A DNA stretch of 64,000 nt from Aureimonas ureilytica DSM 18598 = NBRC 106430 (lineage in GTDB: Bacteria > Pseudomonadota > Alphaproteobacteria > Rhizobiales > Rhizobiaceae), in NCBI RefSeq assembly GCF_000382705.1, contig NZ_ARQE01000010.1, forward strand, positions 1-64,000. The letters run 5' to 3'. A model generated the notes under the pieces. That model did no database searches and was not told where the DNA came from. It saw nothing but the letters and a program-made list of their open reading frames with translations. The position numbers and the translations under genes are program-made. Positions 45,590-56,331 of the stretch are shown in pieces. Every line of letters starts with the position of its first letter. The first letter of the stretch is position 1.

Positions 45590-47951
45590 GAGCGAGCAGA
45601 CAGGGAGCACCGAGCCGGGGCGCTATGACGAGATGCGGCGCGCCGACGGCACGGTGCGCCCGCATTATCGCCCGCTCATGGACGCCCTTTCGGGCTGGAG
45701 CGAAGCGGAGCGCGACATGCGCTTTCGCGCCGCGCGGCAATACTTAAGCGAAGCCGGCGTCTTCTACCGCGCCGGCACGGAGGGCGGCGCGCGGCTTTGG
45801 CCGATCGCCTTCCCGCCCGTGGTCATCGAGGCGGAGGAATGGCGCCGGCTGGAAGCGGGCCTGCGCCAGCGCGCGCACTATCTCGAACGGCTGCTGGGCG
45901 ATCTCTACGGCGAGCGGCGCATGATCCGCGAGGGGCATCTGCCGGGCCTTCTCCTCGCCGGCAATCCGGAGTTCCTGCGCCCGCTCGCCGACCAGGGCCG
46001 CTCCGGCCGCCCGCTCCTGCGCTTCATCGCGATCGATCTCGGCCGGGGGCCGGACGGGCGCTGGCACGTGATCGGCGACCGGACGCAGGCGCCGTCCGGC
46101 TCCGGCTTCGCGCTGGAAAACCGCGTCGCGACCTCGCGCGCCTTTCCCGATCTCGTGCGCTCGCTCCATGTGCGCCGCCTCGCCGGTTTCTTCGGCCGCT
46201 TTCGCGAAACGCTGAACGCCCTGAACGGGACGGAGGGCGCGCGGGTCGGGCTTCTGACCCCTGGCCCGCTCAACGAGACCTATTTCGAGCATTCCTACCT
46301 CGCCCGCTATCTCGGCTTCCATCTTCTGGAAGGCGGCGATCTCGTGGTGCGCGGCGACGAGGCCAAGATCCGCACGGTGGACGGCCTGCGCCCGATGCGC
46401 GTTCTCTGGCGCCGTCTCGACGCCGATTACGCCGATCCGCTCGAACTCTATTCCCGCTCGCGCATCGGCACGCCGGGCCTCGTGCGCGCCATCCGCGCCG
46501 GCAAGCTCGAACTCGTCAACGCGCTCGGCTCGGCGCTTCTGGAAACGCCGGCCTTCGCCGCCTTCGAGGATGCCATGGCCCGCGCCCTGATCGGCGAGCC
46601 CTTGCAGCTTCCCGTCGTGGAAACGCGCTGGCTCGGCGCGCCGGGCGAACAGGGGCTGGCCGAGCATCTGCCCGAGGGCTGGCGCCTCGTCCCAGCGCTT
46701 CCCACGCCCTCCGGCCCGCGTCAGGCCGCCGGCCCCGACCACCTTCTGGAGCGCGCGCGCCGCAGCGGCGGCGCCGAGATCGTGGCCGCGCGGCAGCTTC
46801 CCCTCTCCACCGTGCCCGTCTTCGGCGACGGCGAGCTGGAAAGCCGGCCCGTCACCCTCCGCGTGTTTCTGGCGCGCGGCGAGGATGGCTGGGACGTCAT
46901 GCCCGGCGGCTTTGCCCGCGCCGCCCACGACGAGGGCGGCGACGCGCTCGGCATCACCGCCGGCGGGCGCTCGCTCGACGTCTGGATCGCCGGCGATCCC
47001 GACGAGCGGCCCGTCACGCTGCTCGCCCGCCCGAACGAGACCTATCAGCGCCGCCTGCCCGGCTCGCTGCCGGCGCGCGCGGCCGACAATCTCTTCTGGC
47101 TCGGTCGCTATGTGGAGCGGCTGGAAGTCGCCTTCCGCCATTGGCGCGCCGCGATCGACCGGGCGGAAGCGGGCGAGGACCCCGCGCCCGTGGACGAGGC
47201 GCGCATCGGCCTCCTGCGCATGGCTGGCGTCGGGCTCGGCGGAGCGGACCCGATCCACGGCTTGCGGGAGCTGGCCGACAGCGCCTTTCATCTGGCCTCG
47301 CGCATCCGCGACCGCTTCTCGCCCGACGCCTGGCGAGTTCTGGCCGAGATCGCCGAGGTGACGGCGGAGGCGGTGCGCCTGTCCCCGCGCGAGCGCGACG
47401 ACGCGCTTCTGGCCGGCCGCGTGCTGACGCGCCTCGCCGGCTTCGCGGGGCTCGTGCAGGAGAACATGTACCGCTTCACCGGCTGGCGCTTCCTCGAATG
47501 CGGCCGCCGGCTGGAGCGCCTGTCGGCCACGGCCGAGACGGCGGCGGCCTTCGTGGCGGCGGGGGGCGACGGCGTCTACGAGGCGTTGCTGGAGTTCACC
47601 GACAGCCGCATGACCTATCGCCGGCGCTTCTCGGTGGAACTGGGAGCGGCGACCGTGATCGACCTGACGCTTCTCGACCCACTGAACCCGCGCTCCCTCG
47701 CCTTCCAGGCGCGCACGCTGGAGGCGACGCTCGCCGACCTGCCGGGCAACCTGCCGGGCGAAAGCCTCGACGCCGCCTCGCGCCGCGCGGCCCGGCTCCG
47801 CGTCCGGCTCCAGACCGCCGAGGCCAGCGAGGTCACGCCCGCCTTCCTGCGCCGCGTGGCGCGCGACGGGTTCGACATGTCCGATCTTCTTTCGCAGCGC
47901 TATTTCGCCCTCGCGCCCGCCGGCGAGATCGACCGCGCGGACACGGAATAG
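45579..47951 (+). CDS. Circularly permuted ATP-grasp / alpha-E fusion protein
   Basis: A 790-residue fusion. Residues 1-480 are a type 2 circularly permuted ATP-grasp (DUF404/DUF407; '[18 protein letters not shown]', '[29 protein letters not shown]'), expected to form an ATP-dependent amide bond. Residues 495-790 are the helical alpha-E domain (DUF403; '[18 protein letters not shown]'). In many genomes these are two separate genes. The TTG at 45579 is chosen because '[11 protein letters not shown]' is conserved and no ATG precedes it; ATG 45633 would remove it. It overlaps the preceding gene by 11 bases, so translation is coupled. Partner and substrate unknown. Confidence 0.85.
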   Translation: MLSRSEQTGSTEPGRYDEMRRADGTVRPHYRPLMDALSGWSEAERDMRFRAARQYLSEAGVFYRAGTEGGARLWPIAFPPVVIEAEEWRRLEAGLRQRAHYLERLLGDLYGERRMIREGHLPGLLLAGNPEFLRPLADQGRSGRPLLRFIAIDLGRGPDGRWHVIGDRTQAPSGSGFALENRVATSRAFPDLVRSLHVRRLAGFFGRFRETLNALNGTEGARVGLLTPGPLNETYFEHSYLARYLGFHLLEGGDLVVRGDEAKIRTVDGLRPMRVLWRRLDADYADPLELYSRSRIGTPGLVRAIRAGKLELVNALGSALLETPAFAAFEDAMARALIGEPLQLPVVETRWLGAPGEQGLAEHLPEGWRLVPALPTPSGPRQAAGPDHLLERARRSGGAEIVAARQLPLSTVPVFGDGELESRPVTLRVFLARGEDGWDVMPGGFARAAHDEGGDALGITAGGRSLDVWIAGDPDERPVTLLARPNETYQRRLPGSLPARAADNLFWLGRYVERLEVAFRHWRAAIDRAEAGEDPAPVDEARIGLLRMAGVGLGGADPIHGLRELADSAFHLASRIRDRFSPDAWRVLAEIAEVTAEAVRLSPRERDDALLAGRVLTRLAGFAGLVQENMYRFTGWRFLECGRRLERLSATAETAAAFVAAGGDGVYEALLEFTDSRMTYRRRFSVELGAATVIDLTLLDPLNPRSLAFQARTLEATLADLPGNLPGESLDAASRRAARLRVRLQTAEASEVTPAFLRRVARDGFDMSDLLSQRYFALAPAGEIDRADTE

Positions 47952-47955
47952 CGCC

Positions 47956-48885
47956 ATGAGCCGCTACGATATCCGCCTGGAGATCGGCTACAGCTATCCC
48001 GGCTTCGTTCGCGACGCCCGGCACATCCTGCGCATCGCGCCGCGCGCCGGGGCCGGGCAGAGCGTCGAGCGCTTCCGCCTCGCGATCCTGCCGGAGCCCT
48101 CCGAACATGTCATCGAGGGCGACTTCTTCGGCAACCGCAGCGACCATGTCCTGATCGACCATCCGCACGAGGCGCTGCGCGTCGAGATGCGCGCGCGCGT
48201 CGATGTCCGCCGCCCCCTGCCCGAGCTCGGCGGCACCTTGAGCGTCGGCGCGGTGGTGGCCGAGGCGGCGCGCTCGCGCGACAGCGAGGGCGAAGGGCCG
48301 CTGCAGTTTCTAGGCTCCGGCCGGCTCGTCGCGCCTTCCGACGCGGTCGCGGCCTATCTCGGCGAGAGGCTGACCCCGGACATGCCGATCGGCGAGGCGG
48401 CGCTCGCCCTGTCGCGCCGCATCCAAGCCGAGTTCCGCTTCCAGGCGGGCGTCACCACGATCTCGACCCGCGTGGAGGAGACCTTCAGCGCGCGCCGGGG
48501 CGTGTGCCAGGATTTCTCGCATCTGATGATCGCGGGCCTGCGGGGCCTCGGCCTGCCCGCCGCCTATGCCAGCGGCTTCCTGCGCACCGAGCCGCCGCCC
48601 GGCCAGCCGCGCCTCGAAGGGGCGGACGCCATGCATGCCTGGGTGGAGGTCTGGACCGGGGCGGCAGGCGGCTGGCTCGGCTTCGACCCGACCAATGGCT
48701 GCTTTGCCGGCGAGGATCACGTTCTCGTGGCGCGCGGTCGCGATTATGCCGATGTCGCGCCGATCGACGGCGTGCTCATGACCTCCGGTCCGCAGCGCCA
48801 CCATCATGCGGTGGACATGGTGCCGATCGGGGACGAGGCGCCGGTTCCCGCGCGGCCCGACAGGCCGGCGGTCGCATCTCCTTAA
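47956..48885 (+). CDS. Transglutaminase-like cysteine peptidase family protein
   Basis: A 309-residue protein with the bacterial transglutaminase N-terminal domain (1-80, 'MSRYDIRLEIGYSY') and a catalytic core with C184 ('RRGVCQDFSHLM'), H227 ('DAMHAWVEVW') and D244 ('GFDPTNGC'). These proteins act as peptidases or acyl transferases; here it starts four bases after the ATP-grasp/alpha-E stop and completes the operon. It is distinct from the 1105-residue protein upstream, so the operon encodes two transglutaminase-like active sites. No signal peptide, so cytoplasmic. Confidence 0.9.
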   Translation: MSRYDIRLEIGYSYPGFVRDARHILRIAPRAGAGQSVERFRLAILPEPSEHVIEGDFFGNRSDHVLIDHPHEALRVEMRARVDVRRPLPELGGTLSVGAVVAEAARSRDSEGEGPLQFLGSGRLVAPSDAVAAYLGERLTPDMPIGEAALALSRRIQAEFRFQAGVTTISTRVEETFSARRGVCQDFSHLMIAGLRGLGLPAAYASGFLRTEPPPGQPRLEGADAMHAWVEVWTGAAGGWLGFDPTNGCFAGEDHVLVARGRDYADVAPIDGVLMTSGPQRHHHAVDMVPIGDEAPVPARPDRPAVASP

Positions 48886-48969
48886 CTTCATTCAAAAGCA
48901 ATCTCGATCCATAAGGGATCTTTCCGGCGAGTGGGTTAGAAAGGGGTACGAGGGAGCGACGCGAGTCCC

Positions 48970-50136
48970 ATGTCTATCGACCTGACCACCGTCTATGCGC
49001 TTTTGTTCGGAACGCTCGGCGTTTCGACGGCGCTGACCTTTTGGGAGCGTCGCTTCCATCCGCGGCGCAGCGACGTCCTGAACATGCTGACGCTGGGCTA
49101 TCTCGCCTTCATCTTCGGCTCCGCCTTCATGGCCTTCCCGATCCTGCCGAGCCCCTACCAGCGCGCGCCGGCCTTTCTCCTGACGATCGCCGGCTACGGC
49201 ACGATGCTCCACGCCGTCCTGCGCCTGAACGGGCAGGTCCTGCCGCGGTTCACGCCGATCGCGGCCCTGCCGCTCGCCTTGTTCTGCTTCGTGGTCTTTC
49301 CGCGTATCAGCTATGAGACCTGGAGCCTGTTCTGCTCCTTTTCCATCACGCTCGTCTCCGCCGGCGCGGCGCTGACGCTGATCCGCGGCGCGGCCTTCAG
49401 GACCTTGCGCTCGCGCATTCCCGCCTTCGGCGTCTTCGCCTTCCACACGCTGTTCTACGGTGCGCGCGTCGCGATCTTCGCGGTCGACGACTCGAAGAAC
49501 TCGCCGCTCTTCTTCGCCACGCTGGCGAGGGTCACCATGTTCGAGGGCGTGCTCTTCGCCATCGCCGCGCCCATGCTGCTTCTGTCGCTGGTGCGCGAGG
49601 AAGGCGAGGCCCGCATCCTCACCGCCTCGCAGACCGACCATCTCACGGGCCTCGCCAACCGCCGCGCCCTGTTCGAGCACTCGGCCAAGCGCCTGCAGGA
49701 AGCGGAGGCCGCCGGCGAGGCCGTGTCGGTGCTGATGTTCGATCTCGACCATTTCAAGCGCATCAACGACACGCATGGCCATCAGGTCGGCGACGAGGTC
49801 CTGCGACTGTTCGGCTCCGTTCTGAAAGGCGAATTGCGCGGACAGGACCTGTCGGCCCGTTTCGGCGGCGAGGAATTCGTCGCGGTCGTCGTCGGCCGAA
49901 GCCTGGAGGACGCGCGGGAGGACGCGCAGCGCATCGCCCGTCGTTTCACGCGCGAGGTCTCCGGCCTCAACGGGCGCGCCATCCAGGCGACCGTCAGCAT
50001 CGGGCTGGCGCATGGCAAGCCCCGTGCCGATGCGCTGGAGCGGCTCCTGCGCGAGGCGGACGGCGCGCTCTACCGCGCCAAGGCGCTCGGCCGAAACCGC
50101 ATCGAGCAGGCCCCCGTCCTCGCCGCCGTGGCCTGA
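48970..50136 (+). CDS. Membrane diguanylate cyclase (GGDEF)
   Basis: A 388-residue protein with six or seven hydrophobic segments in the first 215 residues and a C-terminal GGDEF domain. The active site is 'GGEEF' (299-303), preceded by an RxxD inhibitory site 'RGQD' exactly five residues before it, so product feedback is expected. 'DLTGLANRRALFEHS' and 'LMFDLDHFKRINDTHGHQVGDEVL' are standard. It makes cyclic di-GMP from GTP. It lies 84 bases after the transglutaminase operon and converges with glgB. Confidence 0.93.
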   Translation: MSIDLTTVYALLFGTLGVSTALTFWERRFHPRRSDVLNMLTLGYLAFIFGSAFMAFPILPSPYQRAPAFLLTIAGYGTMLHAVLRLNGQVLPRFTPIAALPLALFCFVVFPRISYETWSLFCSFSITLVSAGAALTLIRGAAFRTLRSRIPAFGVFAFHTLFYGARVAIFAVDDSKNSPLFFATLARVTMFEGVLFAIAAPMLLLSLVREEGEARILTASQTDHLTGLANRRALFEHSAKRLQEAEAAGEAVSVLMFDLDHFKRINDTHGHQVGDEVLRLFGSVLKGELRGQDLSARFGGEEFVAVVVGRSLEDAREDAQRIARRFTREVSGLNGRAIQATVSIGLAHGKPRADALERLLREADGALYRAKALGRNRIEQAPVLAAVA

Positions 50137-50225
50137 GAGCCTGCCACGCCTTCACGAGCCGGTGAGGCTCTGACGGAAACGCGACAGGCAAAGCCTCCCG
50201 CGTCCCCAATTCGCAAGCCCGACCC

Positions 50226-52508
50226 TCAGGCCTTCACGAGATCCTGCTCGTCGAGGAGTGCGGCGTCCAGCGCCGGCTCGGCCGCTTCTCCCGCCTCGCG
50301 GCGCGGCGCGAAGACCACGGTCGAGAGCGGCGGGAGGCTCAGCGACAGCGAGAAGGGCCGGCCGTTGCAATGGACCTCCTCGGCCTCGCGCCCGCCCATA
50401 TTGCCGACATTCGAGCCGCCATAGATCTCGGCGTCGGTGTTCATCACCTCTTCCCAGAAGCCGCCATGGGGCACGCCGACGCGGTAGCCATGGTGGACAT
50501 TGGGCGTGAAGTTGCAGACCACCAGCGCCGGGCGGCCTTCGCGGTCCTTGCGCAGGTAGGCCAGAACCGACTGCTCGACATTCGACGTGTCCACCCACTC
50601 GAAACCGTGCGGGTCGCAGTCGTTTTCATGCAGCGCCGGCAGGCCGCGATAGAGCGTGTTGAGATCGCGCACGAGGCGCTGCACACCGCGATGCTCGGCA
50701 TGGTCGAGCAGGTGCCAGTCGAGCGACTGGTCGTGGTTCCATTCCGCCGACTGGCCGAACTCACCGCCCATGAAGAGCAGCTTCTTGCCGGGATGGGTCC
50801 ACATGAACCCGTAATAGGCGCGCAGGTTTGCGAATTTCTGCCACCAGTCGCCCGGCATCTTCCCGAGAATGGAGCCCTTTCCATAGACCACTTCGTCATG
50901 GCTGAGCGGCAGGACGAAGTTCTCGGAATAGGCATAGACCATTCCGAAGGTCATGTGGTGCATGTGGTATTTGCGGTTGATCGGGTCTTCCTGCATGAAA
51001 TGCAGCGTGTCGTGCATCCAGCCCATGTTCCACTTGAAGTGGAAGCCGAGGCCGCCGGCATAAGTCGGGCGCGACACGTTGGGGAAGGAGGTCGATTCCT
51101 CCGCATGGGTCGTGGCGTTCGGGAATTGCCCGCCGACCTGCTCGTTCGTCTCCTTCAGGAAGGCCATGGCCTCCAGGTTCTCGCGCCCGCCATAGATATT
51201 GGGCTCCCATTCGCCATGGCTGCGCGAATAGTCGAGATAAAGCATGGAAGCGACGGCATCGACGCGAAGTCCGTCGATATGGAAGCGGTCGAGCCAGTAG
51301 AGCCCGTTGGAGACGAGGTAGTTCTTCACCTCCGTCCGGCCGTAGTCGTAGATCAGCGTGTTCCAGTCCTTGTGGAAGCCCCGGCGCGGATCGGCATGTT
51401 CATAGAGCGCCGTGCCGTCGAAGCGGCCGAGCCCGTGAATGTCGGTTGGGAAATGGCCGGGCACCCAGTCGAGGAGGACGCCGATATCGGCCTGGTGGAA
51501 CGCGTCCACGAGCCGTGCGAAGCCGGCCGGGTCGCCATACCTCGCGGTCGGCGCGTAGAGGCCGATCGGCTGATAGCCCCAGGAGCCGTAGAACGGATGC
51601 TCCGACACCGGCAGGAACTCGACATGGGTGAAGCCCATCTCCTTCACATAGGCGACGAGCTCGCGCGCCAGCGCGTCGTAGTCGAGGAAGGAATTGTAAT
51701 CGCCGCGCTTCCAGGAGCCGAGATGCACCTCGTAGATCGAGACGGGCTTGTCGGCCGACTGCCAGTCGCTCCATTTGGAGCGGAAGGCGTCGTCCTTCCA
51801 TTCGTGCTCCACCAGCCCGTCCACGACGGAGGCGGTGGAGGGCGCGAGTTCCTGGCGGAAGCCGACCGGATCGGCTTTCAGCGGCAGAACCTCGCCATGC
51901 CCGCCGATCAGCTCATATTTGTAGACCTCGCCGCGCCCGAGGCCGGGCACGAAAATCTCGAACACGCCGGCATCGACGCGCTTGCGCATGATATGGCGCC
52001 GCCCGTCCCAAGCGTTGAAATTGCCGACCACCGAGACGCGGCGGGCATCGGGCGCCCAGACCGCGAAGGCGACGCCCTTCACCCCGTCCATCTCGGTCGG
52101 GTGCGCGCCGAGCTTCTCGTACAGGCGGTAATGCCGCCCCTCGCGCATGAGATAGGTGTCGAGATCGCCTAAGATCGGGCCGAAGCGATAGGTGTCCTCC
52201 TCCTCCCACGAACTGTCGCCGTGCCAGAAGCGGAAGAGATGGTCGTCGAACCCCTCGGCGACGACGCCGGAGAAGAGGCCGTCCACCTCGCCGCGCTCGA
52301 GATCGGCCAGAACCTGACCCTTGCGGTCGATCACCTCGGCGCGCTCGGCGCCCGGGCGGAAGACACGCACCACGGCGCTGCCGTCGCCCGTGCGATGAGG
52401 GCCGAGAACGGCGAAGGGGTTTTCGTGACGGCCCTGCGCCAGGGCGCGCGCCTCGTCCCCATGCAGGCCGTGATCGATGCCGGAACCGGCGGAAAGAGTC
52501 TGGCTCAT
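50226..52508 (-). CDS. glgB: 1,4-alpha-glucan branching enzyme
   Basis: A 760-residue GH13 branching enzyme with N-terminal CBM48-type domains ('[14 protein letters not shown]', '[27 protein letters not shown]') and the barrel from about 250. The nucleophile is D417 in '[17 protein letters not shown]', with 'HAEESTSFP' holding the acid/base Glu and '[14 protein letters not shown]' conserved. It adds alpha-1,6 branches to glucan. ATG 52508 shares a base with the mak stop (TGATG). In the GlgE pathway it branches the polymer made by GlgE; no glgA or glgC is seen in the window. Confidence 0.96.
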   Translation of the reverse strand: MSQTLSAGSGIDHGLHGDEARALAQGRHENPFAVLGPHRTGDGSAVVRVFRPGAERAEVIDRKGQVLADLERGEVDGLFSGVVAEGFDDHLFRFWHGDSSWEEEDTYRFGPILGDLDTYLMREGRHYRLYEKLGAHPTEMDGVKGVAFAVWAPDARRVSVVGNFNAWDGRRHIMRKRVDAGVFEIFVPGLGRGEVYKYELIGGHGEVLPLKADPVGFRQELAPSTASVVDGLVEHEWKDDAFRSKWSDWQSADKPVSIYEVHLGSWKRGDYNSFLDYDALARELVAYVKEMGFTHVEFLPVSEHPFYGSWGYQPIGLYAPTARYGDPAGFARLVDAFHQADIGVLLDWVPGHFPTDIHGLGRFDGTALYEHADPRRGFHKDWNTLIYDYGRTEVKNYLVSNGLYWLDRFHIDGLRVDAVASMLYLDYSRSHGEWEPNIYGGRENLEAMAFLKETNEQVGGQFPNATTHAEESTSFPNVSRPTYAGGLGFHFKWNMGWMHDTLHFMQEDPINRKYHMHHMTFGMVYAYSENFVLPLSHDEVVYGKGSILGKMPGDWWQKFANLRAYYGFMWTHPGKKLLFMGGEFGQSAEWNHDQSLDWHLLDHAEHRGVQRLVRDLNTLYRGLPALHENDCDPHGFEWVDTSNVEQSVLAYLRKDREGRPALVVCNFTPNVHHGYRVGVPHGGFWEEVMNTDAEIYGGSNVGNMGGREAEEVHCNGRPFSLSLSLPPLSTVVFAPRREAGEAAEPALDAALLDEQDLVKA

Positions 52509-54067
52509 CAAAGGACCTGTCGTGTCTGGAGAAGGGAGACGATCCCGCGCAGCGGAATCGACAGCCAGGCGGGACGCATCGCCGCCTCGTAGCGCAGTTC
52601 GTAGAAGGCTTTCTGCAAAAGGAAGAGATCGAGAAGCCGGGCGTTCCCCTCGTCCGTGAGATCGACGCCGCTCGCCTCTTCCCAGGCGCGCAGGAACGCC
52701 GCCGAGGTTTCGTCGCGCCAGCGCTCGGCCTCGGCCCTTGCGCGCTCGGCCAGCGCCGGATCGTCGGTGCGGATCGCATCCAGCGCGGCGAAGGCGGCAT
52801 AGTCGTAGGAGCGCAGCATCCCCGCGACATCGCGCAGCGGCGAGGTCTTGGCGCGGCGCTCGGGCAGGGAGCGGCCCGGCTCGCCCTCGAAATCGAGGAT
52901 CACGATATCGTCGCCGCGCACCAGAAGCTGGCCGAGGTGATAATCGCCATGGATGCGCGTGCGCCGCCCGGCCGGCTCCAGCTGCTTGAAGCTTTCGAAC
53001 CAGGCGGAAATGGCCTCCTCGCGCTCGCTCAGCGCCGCGATGTCGGCGCTCACATCCGCGCCGCCCCGAACGCCGCGCAGAACGGCGATCGCGCCAGAGG
53101 CCTCGTGCTTGGCCTCGTCCACGATGCGGGCGAGCGAGACGCGGTCCAGCGGCTCGGGGTCGAAGGCGGCATCGCCCGTCTGCGTGCCCAGCGCCGCATG
53201 CATCTCGCCCGTGCGCCGGCCGATCGTGCGGCCGGGATCGAAGGTGAAGGACGCGGATTGGCCCCCCTCGCCGGCGCGCAGGCTCGCGGCGAGAGCGCCG
53301 GTGACGGCGGCCCAGGCATCCTCGGCCCCCGTGATGCGCTCGAACAGGGCCGCGACGGCGGCGTGGCTGCCATCGGGCCGCGCCAGTTCCAGCGAGCCGA
53401 GGAGCGCCGGCGCGGCGGGAAAGCCGGTGTTCTCGGTCAGGAACTCCGTCACCTCCAGCTCGGGCTGCTCGCCATCGCGCAGGAGACGGTAGAATTTCAG
53501 GATCGCGACGCGGCCGATGCCGATCGACGTGTTGGACTGCTCGCCCGACAGCGGCGCGATCTCGCCGGTCTCGACGGCCGCCGCCGCCTCCAGCCGGTCG
53601 GCCTTGGCGCTGGAGGCCTTGGCGAGAAGCGCCGCGCCGCCCGCCTCCATCCGTCCGCCCTCCGCGATCAACCCGACGATGGCGCGGCAGAAGGCGGGGT
53701 CGCGCGTCGCGTCGATCAATTGCCGGTCACCCGTGAGCGTTCCGACCATCGAGGGCTTGATCCCCTCGCCGCGCGCGCGGACGGCGAGCGGCAGGAAATA
53801 GTGCTGCTCGCCCTCGCCCGTCGCGATCACCGCTTCGCCGGCCAGCGCCTCGTTCGCGCCCTCCACCATGCCGACCGGCACGAAGCGGACGCCGCTCAGG
53901 CGCTCGGACTTCGCCGCGAACCAGCGCTGCCCCTTCAGAAAGCGCGCCAGCGCCTCGCTCACCGCCGGGCCGGCGGCAAGACCGGGCAGCGCGGCCTCGG
54001 CGAAGGCGGGAAGAGCGTCGGACGACGTGTCGCCGGCCTTGGGGGAGACGGTTTCGGTCATGCGCAT
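52508..54067 (-). CDS. mak: Maltokinase-like protein
   Basis: A 519-residue aminoglycoside-phosphotransferase-like kinase. The N-terminal cap contains '[16 protein letters not shown]', typical of Mak/Pep2, and the catalytic loop is '[12 protein letters not shown]' (D375) with the metal-binding 'ILDFEGEP' (D392). Mak phosphorylates maltose to maltose 1-phosphate, the donor for GlgE. In many bacteria it is fused to trehalose synthase TreS, but this form is free-standing. A second ATG at 54061 is possible. Located between glgE and glgB. Confidence 0.88.
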   Translation of the reverse strand: MRMTETVSPKAGDTSSDALPAFAEAALPGLAAGPAVSEALARFLKGQRWFAAKSERLSGVRFVPVGMVEGANEALAGEAVIATGEGEQHYFLPLAVRARGEGIKPSMVGTLTGDRQLIDATRDPAFCRAIVGLIAEGGRMEAGGAALLAKASSAKADRLEAAAAVETGEIAPLSGEQSNTSIGIGRVAILKFYRLLRDGEQPELEVTEFLTENTGFPAAPALLGSLELARPDGSHAAVAALFERITGAEDAWAAVTGALAASLRAGEGGQSASFTFDPGRTIGRRTGEMHAALGTQTGDAAFDPEPLDRVSLARIVDEAKHEASGAIAVLRGVRGGADVSADIAALSEREEAISAWFESFKQLEPAGRRTRIHGDYHLGQLLVRGDDIVILDFEGEPGRSLPERRAKTSPLRDVAGMLRSYDYAAFAALDAIRTDDPALAERARAEAERWRDETSAAFLRAWEEASGVDLTDEGNARLLDLFLLQKAFYELRYEAAMRPAWLSIPLRGIVSLLQTRQVL

Positions 54068-54159
54068 CCATCGTCAACAGCGGTCGGCGGAGGCCGGACC
54101 TTCGAGTGAGGAAGAGGGAAGAACGGGAGGCGGGTCCGTATAGCCGCCTCCCTCTCCCG

Positions 54160-56208
54160 TCAGACGGATAGACGGAAAATGGCGTAGGGAAGTTCCGCCG
54201 GCTCGAACCACCAATGCTGAACCTTGCCGGACCAGACGAACTGGCGGTCGTTCACGAGGTCCTCGACCTTCACCGTGCCATTGTCGGGCAGGCCGAATTC
54301 CCAGAGCGGCACTTCGAAATGGCCGCCCTGCGCCTGATGCGGGTCGAGCGTCACCATGACGAGGAGGAAGGACGAGAGATCGGCCGTCCGCTTGCCGTAG
54401 TAGAGGATGTTGTCGTTCCAGAACTGGTAGAATTCCAGATTGCGGAAATCGCGCAACGCCGGCTCGGACTGGCGCAGGCGGTTGAGGAGCGCGAAGTCGT
54501 CCCGAATGTTGCCCTCGCGCTTCCAGTCGAAGGCGCGGATCTCGTATTTCTCGGAGTCCTTGTACTCTTCCTTGCCGGTGACGAGCGGCTCGTATTCGCA
54601 GAGCTCGAAGCCGGAATAGACGCCGTAATTGCCCGCCAGCGTCGCGGCCAGCGCGGCGCGGATGCGGAAGCCCGGCCGCCCGCTCGTATGGAGGAAGAGC
54701 GGGTTGATATCCGGCGTGTTCACGAAGAAGTTCGGCCGCATGTATTCGGCGCATTCTTCCTTCGTCAGCTCGGTCAGATACTCGCGCAGCTCCCATTTCA
54801 GGTTGCGCCAGGTGAAATAGGAATAGCTCTGGTTATAGCCGACCTTGGCGAGGCGCTTCATGAGCTTGGGCCGGGTGAAGGCCTCCGCCAGGAAGATGAC
54901 ACCGGGGTCCACCGCGCGCACTTCCGCGATCATCCATTCCCAGAACGGGAAGGGCTTGGTGTGCGGGTTGTCGACGCGGAAGATGCGAACGCCCTTGTCC
55001 AGCCAGAACAGGACGATGTCGCGCAGCTCGACCCAGAGCGAGGGGATCGCGTCCGGCCCGTAGAAGTCGACATTGACGATGTCCTGATACTTCTTCGGCG
55101 GGTTCTCGGCATATTTGATCGAGCCGTCCGGCCGCCAGTCGAACCAGCCCTTGTGCTCCTTGATCCAGGGATGGTCGGGCGAGCACTGGATGGCGAAGTC
55201 GAGCGCGATCTCCAGCCCATGATCGGCCGCGCGCGTCACGAGACGCTGGAAATCGGCGAAGGAGCCGAGCTGCGGGTGAAGGTCCTTGTGGCCGCCCTCG
55301 TGCGAGCCGATCGCATAGGGGCTGCCCGGCTCGCCCTCTTTGGCCGTGACGCTGTTGTTCTTGCCCTTGCGGTTCGACTTGCCGATCGGGTGGATCGGCG
55401 GAAAATACAGGACGTCGAAGCCCATTTCCTGGATATCGGGCAGGCGCGCGATCACGTCGTCGAACGTCCCGTGGCGCGCGGGATCGCCGGATTGCGAGCG
55501 CGGCATCAACTCGTACCACGCCGAGAAGCCCGCCGCCTCGCGGTCCACCCAGACCGGCACTTCGAGAGGATAATGGGTGAGGTTGGCCCGCACGCCCGCG
55601 CGGCGCAGAAGCTCGATCGTGTCGGCCTCGGTGAGAACAGCGTAGAGCGCCGCCTCGTCTTTCAGCTTGCGCAGCTTCTCGACCCGGCCGCGCAGGTCCT
55701 TCAGGGCCTTGGCGTCCTCGCGCGAGCCACGGCCGGACTCGGCCGCCTGTTCCAGAAGCCCCTCGCCTTCGCGCAGTTCGAGCGCGATGTCGACGCCCGC
55801 GTCGCGCTTCTTCTTCGTGTCGCTCGCCCAGGTGCCGAACACGTCGCGCCAGGCGATGATGGAATAGCGATAGGGGCCGGGCGTGGCGAAACGCACGGTG
55901 GCGCCCCAGCGGTCGTTGCCGATGAAGACGAAGGGCGTTTCCTGGCCCTCCATCTCGCCGCCATGGGTGATGAGCGCGGCGGCGATGATCTCGTGCCCGT
56001 CGGAGAAGATGTCGGCCGTGACCGTCAGCGGCTCGTTCTCGACGCGCTTGACCGCAAAGCGGCCGCCGTCGATCAGCGGCTCGACGCCTTCGATCACGAC
56101 GCGGGCGCCGGCCAGATCCTTCAAAAGGGCGATGGACTGTTCCTGAGCGGCGGCCTGAGCGGCCGCGCGCTTCTTGGGCTTGACCGCGACGGGTTCGGGG
56201 AGAGCCAT
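54160..56208 (-). CDS. glgE: Alpha-1,4-glucan:maltose-1-phosphate maltosyltransferase
   Basis: A 682-residue GH13 enzyme that extends alpha-1,4-glucan using maltose 1-phosphate. The N-terminal domain 'RVVIEGVEPLIDGGRFAVKRVENEPLTVTADIFSDGH' and the insert domain with 'ELMPRSQSG' are typical. The nucleophile is D413 in 'IFRVDNPHTKP', the acid/base E442 in 'FLAEAFTRP', and 'TPDINPLFLHTSGRPGF' is conserved. ATG 56208 gives the standard N terminus. First gene of glgE-mak-glgB; 92 bases separate it from mak. Confidence 0.95.
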   Translation of the reverse strand: MALPEPVAVKPKKRAAAQAAAQEQSIALLKDLAGARVVIEGVEPLIDGGRFAVKRVENEPLTVTADIFSDGHEIIAAALITHGGEMEGQETPFVFIGNDRWGATVRFATPGPYRYSIIAWRDVFGTWASDTKKKRDAGVDIALELREGEGLLEQAAESGRGSREDAKALKDLRGRVEKLRKLKDEAALYAVLTEADTIELLRRAGVRANLTHYPLEVPVWVDREAAGFSAWYELMPRSQSGDPARHGTFDDVIARLPDIQEMGFDVLYFPPIHPIGKSNRKGKNNSVTAKEGEPGSPYAIGSHEGGHKDLHPQLGSFADFQRLVTRAADHGLEIALDFAIQCSPDHPWIKEHKGWFDWRPDGSIKYAENPPKKYQDIVNVDFYGPDAIPSLWVELRDIVLFWLDKGVRIFRVDNPHTKPFPFWEWMIAEVRAVDPGVIFLAEAFTRPKLMKRLAKVGYNQSYSYFTWRNLKWELREYLTELTKEECAEYMRPNFFVNTPDINPLFLHTSGRPGFRIRAALAATLAGNYGVYSGFELCEYEPLVTGKEEYKDSEKYEIRAFDWKREGNIRDDFALLNRLRQSEPALRDFRNLEFYQFWNDNILYYGKRTADLSSFLLVMVTLDPHQAQGGHFEVPLWEFGLPDNGTVKVEDLVNDRQFVWSGKVQHWWFEPAELPYAIFRLSV

Positions 56209-56331
56209 GGACGAACCTTCTTTGCCGTTGCGACGAGGCGGGAGCCGCGCCCCTGTTCTTGGCAAAGGAATAGGGGGCGGCGTCGATTCATCCAGTCACG
56301 CGGCGCGCTTTCTCCCGCGCCGGCCCCGGCT

